DNA from: Pedobacter sp. Leaf170
Lineage (GTDB): Bacteria; Bacteroidota; Bacteroidia; Sphingobacteriales; Sphingobacteriaceae
Length of the DNA: 64,000 nucleotides
Assembly: GCF_920984665.1 (NCBI RefSeq)
Contig: NZ_CAKLBP010000001.1
Coordinates: 1,061,703 to 1,125,702 of the forward strand
Reading direction: 5' to 3'
In this document: positions 61,959 to 64,000 of the stretch, in pieces
How the letters are laid out: every line of letters begins with the position of its first letter
How positions within the stretch are numbered: the stretch's first letter is position 1
The notes under the pieces: generated by a model
Told to the model about the DNA's origin: nothing
The model's input: only the letters and a program-made list of their open reading frames with translations
Databases searched by the model: none
Translations under genes and position numbers: made by a program

Positions 61959-63593
61959 ATGCTTAAAGGATTTTTTAACGTACCTACTCCGGTAAACGAA
62001 CCTATATTAAATTATGGCCCAGGCAGTAAAGAACGTGTTCTTTTAAAAGAAGCACTTGCTGAAGCGAGGTCTCATCAACAAGATATCCCGATGTACATTG
62101 GTGGTAAGCAAGTACATACCACTAAAAAAGGTAAGGTTGTTCCACCACACGATCATCAACATATTTTAGCACAATATAGTATTGGCGATAAAACCCATGT
62201 TGCCCAGGCAATTGATGCTGCATTAGCGGCAAAAGCAGATTGGGAAAACCTATCTTGGGAGCACAGAGCAGCTATATTTTTAAAGGCAGCTGATTTAATT
62301 GCGGGCAAATATCGTTATAAATTAAATGCAGCAACCATGTTAGGGCAAAGCAAAAATGCATACCAGGCAGAAATTGATGCAGCTTGCGAACTGATAGATT
62401 TCTTACGTTTTAACGTAAGTTACATGAGCGATATTTACAAGCAACAACCTCCTGTTTCTCCTCGTGGAAACTGGAACAGAGTAGAGCAACGCCCGCTAGA
62501 AGGTTTTGTATTTGCTTTAACACCATTTAACTTTACAGCTATCGCAGCAAATTTACCTGCATCGGCAGCAATGATGGGTAATGTTGTGGTTTGGAAGGCA
62601 GCAGATACGCAGGTTTATGCCGCAAACCTTTTAATGGAAATTTTCCGCGAAGCGGGTTTACCGGATGGCGTTATCAATTTAGTTTACGCTGATGGACCAG
62701 AAACCGGAGAAGTGATTTTCAACCACCCTGATTTTGCAGGTATCCACTTTACCGGTTCTACAAAAGTGTTTCAGGAAATCTGGAAAACTATTGGTACAAA
62801 CATTCATAAATACAAATCATACCCGCGTATAGTGGGCGAAACCGGCGGTAAAGATTTTATCCTGGTTCATCCTTCTGCACAGGTTGATATTGCCAATACA
62901 GCAATTGTTCGTGGTGCTTTCGAGTATCAAGGTCAGAAATGCTCTGCTGCTAGTCGTGTTTACATCGCAGAAAGCCTTTGGCCTGAAATTAAAAAACAAA
63001 TGTTACGCGATTTAGCAACATTTAAAATGGGCGGAACAGAAGATTTTACCAACTTCATAAATGCTGTTATCGATGAACGTTCTTTCGATAAATTAGCGAA
63101 ATACATAGACCAGGCTAAAAAAGATAAAGATGTAGAAATTATTGCGGGCGGTAACTATGATAAGAGCAAAGGTTATTTTGTGGAGCCAACCGTTTTGGTG
63201 GTTAAAGACCCAAAATACACAACCATGTGCGAAGAGTTATTTGGTCCGGTTTTAACAGTTTACATCTATGCTGATGCAGATTTCGATTCTATTTTGGAAG
63301 TAATTGACACAACATCTCCTTACGCCTTAACGGGTGCGTTAATTGCGCAAGATCGTTACGCGATTGATAAAACAAGCCATGCATTACGCAACTCGGCCGG
63401 AAACTTTTACATCAACGATAAATGTACCGGTGCTGTTGTTGGCCAACAACCATTTGGCGGCGCCAGAGGTTCTGGTACTAATGATAAAGCAGGTTCGATG
63501 ATTAATTTATTGCGTTGGGTTTCTCCACGCACCATTAAAGAAGTTTTCGAATCGCCAACCGATTACCGTTATCCGTTTTTGGCAGAAGATTAA
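61959..63593 (+). CDS. pruA: L-glutamate gamma-semialdehyde dehydrogenase (1-pyrroline-5-carboxylate dehydrogenase)
   Basis: 544 residues, the single-domain P5C dehydrogenase that oxidises glutamate semialdehyde to glutamate with NAD+ in proline degradation. The N-terminus FFNVPTPVNEPILNYGPGS is typical of the RocA/PutA-C group. The aldehyde dehydrogenase core has FALTPFNFTAIAAN, the Glu motif GETGGKDF, the catalytic Cys in YQGQKCSAASR and EELFGPVLTVYIY. The proline dehydrogenase partner is not in the window. It is monocistronic, with a -7 box in front and a hairpin terminator about 80 bases downstream. Confidence 0.95.
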   Translation: MLKGFFNVPTPVNEPILNYGPGSKERVLLKEALAEARSHQQDIPMYIGGKQVHTTKKGKVVPPHDHQHILAQYSIGDKTHVAQAIDAALAAKADWENLSWEHRAAIFLKAADLIAGKYRYKLNAATMLGQSKNAYQAEIDAACELIDFLRFNVSYMSDIYKQQPPVSPRGNWNRVEQRPLEGFVFALTPFNFTAIAANLPASAAMMGNVVVWKAADTQVYAANLLMEIFREAGLPDGVINLVYADGPETGEVIFNHPDFAGIHFTGSTKVFQEIWKTIGTNIHKYKSYPRIVGETGGKDFILVHPSAQVDIANTAIVRGAFEYQGQKCSAASRVYIAESLWPEIKKQMLRDLATFKMGGTEDFTNFINAVIDERSFDKLAKYIDQAKKDKDVEIIAGGNYDKSKGYFVEPTVLVVKDPKYTTMCEELFGPVLTVYIYADADFDSILEVIDTTSPYALTGALIAQDRYAIDKTSHALRNSAGNFYINDKCTGAVVGQQPFGGARGSGTNDKAGSMINLLRWVSPRTIKEVFESPTDYRYPFLAED

Positions 63594-63676
63594 TATTCTG
63601 GTTTGTGCAAACGCAGACCTAGGATTGTAAATTTATGGTTGTCATGCTGAGCTTGTCGAAGCATTAACATAATAGA

Positions 63677-63712
63677 AACCTCTTGATTTATCAAGGGGTT
63701 TTCTTTTTCAAA
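63677..63712 (+). terminator. Terminator downstream of pruA
   Basis: AACCTCTTGAT pairs with ATCAAGGGGTT across a short loop and is followed by a T-rich run (TTCTTTTT). Confidence 0.8.
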
Positions 63713-63718
63713 AGGTTT

Positions 63719-63780
63719 TGGAAAGCAATTGCAGCAAAAAAGATTAATGTTGCCCGGGCTTTACGCTATATCTTTTTGGG
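63719..63780 (+). repeat. Dispersed intergenic repeat, copy E (degenerate)
   Basis: TGGAAAGCAATTGCAGC then CCCGGGCTTTACGCTATATC and TTTTTGG repeat the layout of copy A at 3451-3516 (CGGGCTATCCGTTAAATC, TTTTTGG). Confidence 0.6.
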
Positions 63781-63914
63781 TTCTTTTAAGCAAACTCACA
63801 AAGTTTAATAATTTGGATTATGTGCTAGACTTCGTAAGTTTAGCCTGTAGCAGCCAAAAAGGATGCCGCTACAATCCTACCGTGTACCCACATCTTTATT
63901 TTTATTTTTGTTTC

Positions 63915-64000
63915 ATGTTTGGAACAGATTACAGTAAACTTTTTAACGACCTTAGGTTATCTAGACGAGGAGAAAGCCTATTAAATAAATTACGTCAGGA
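63915..64000 (+). CDS. Truncated reading frame at the window edge, possible transposase start
   Basis: An ATG at 63915 opens a frame (MFGTDYSKLFNDLRLSRRGE and onward) that is still open at the window end. A TATTTTTG box (63903-63910) lies just before it. The LSRRGESLLNKL pattern recalls the N-terminal part of some IS4/Tn5-type transposases, but 28 residues are too few for a safe call. Confidence 0.3.
   Translation, partial: MFGTDYSKLFNDLRLSRRGESLLNKLRQ

Larger units (their letters stand above)
63594..63914. other. 321-bp intergenic repeat-rich tail
   Basis: No gene. It contains a GCTGAGCTTGTCGAAGCA element (63641-63665), a terminator (63677-63712), dispersed repeat copy E (63719-63780) and a GTAGCAGCC/GGATGCCGCTAC hairpin (63847-63872) related to the GATTGTAGCGG element at about 1099. 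Confidence 0.6.

Noticed and set aside
63640..63900. tRNA or riboswitch in the final gap
   Set aside because: The hairpins seen belong to dispersed repeats and a terminator; no cloverleaf or known riboswitch core is visible.

Overview
The window looks like a chromosomal segment of a Bacteroidota bacterium, most likely a Sphingobacteriaceae member (Pedobacter/Mucilaginibacter type). This rests on low GC content, two SusC/SusD pairs, GH29 fucosidases, bacillithiol enzyme BshC, a parA-parB-DUF5683-dapB-lepB block of the kind usual in the phylum, A-rich leaders in place of Shine-Dalgarno sequences, and -7 boxes of the TAnnTTTG type. No rRNA, tRNA, CRISPR array, complete insertion sequence or phage is visible. 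The genus is an inference.

Layout. 1-3341: truA (cut by the window edge), a DUF4293 membrane protein and a DEAD-box RNA helicase with an RGG tail. 3730-16092: two GH29 alpha-L-fucosidases, bshC, an Ldh-family dehydrogenase, and a SusC/SusD pair beside a ROK regulator, together a small fucose-glycan utilisation locus. 16236-20717 (minus): the housekeeping block lepB, dapB, DUF5683, parB, parA. 20902-32023: flavin reductase, DUF2891 protein, BtuF-like solute-binding domain protein, OppA-type lipoprotein, S9 peptidase and a second SusC/SusD pair, probably for peptide scavenging. 32335-42312 (minus): a TonB-dependent receptor and then a lipid-modification cluster (CFA-synthase-like methyltransferase, DUF1365, FAD oxidoreductase, second CFA-like methyltransferase, DUF1295, DUF1475-like, fatty acid desaturase). 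42428-46342: a cupin and several small orphan proteins around a secreted phosphodiesterase.

The most interesting part is 46489-61837. A complete ebo cluster (TMEM220-like protein, EboA, EboB TatD-like hydrolase, EboC UbiA-like prenyltransferase, EboD sugar-phosphate cyclase, EboE, EboF phosphodiesterase) is followed by two convergent genes (an outer-membrane protein with an OMPLA-like HxSNG motif and an M19-like hydrolase). Then comes a tight seven-gene operon: FAD oxidoreductase, methyltransferase, type III polyketide synthase, FabZ-like dehydratase, beta-ketoacyl-ACP synthase, ACP and AcpS-type phosphopantetheinyl transferase. The ebo genes are known from cyanobacterial scytonemin-precursor export to the periplasm. 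The second operon resembles phenolic-lipid (alkylresorcinol/alkylquinone) pathways, with its own ACP-based acyl supply. My inference is that the operon makes a modified membrane phenolic lipid or pyrone, and that the ebo genes may traffic or modify it. Neither product nor coupling can be proved from sequence. The window closes with pruA and a repeat-rich tail.

Intergenic space is rich in dispersed repeats: a 60-130 bp family with at least six copies or fragments, long palindromes with 17-26 nt arms, and low-complexity CATCTTCCAT-type tracts.
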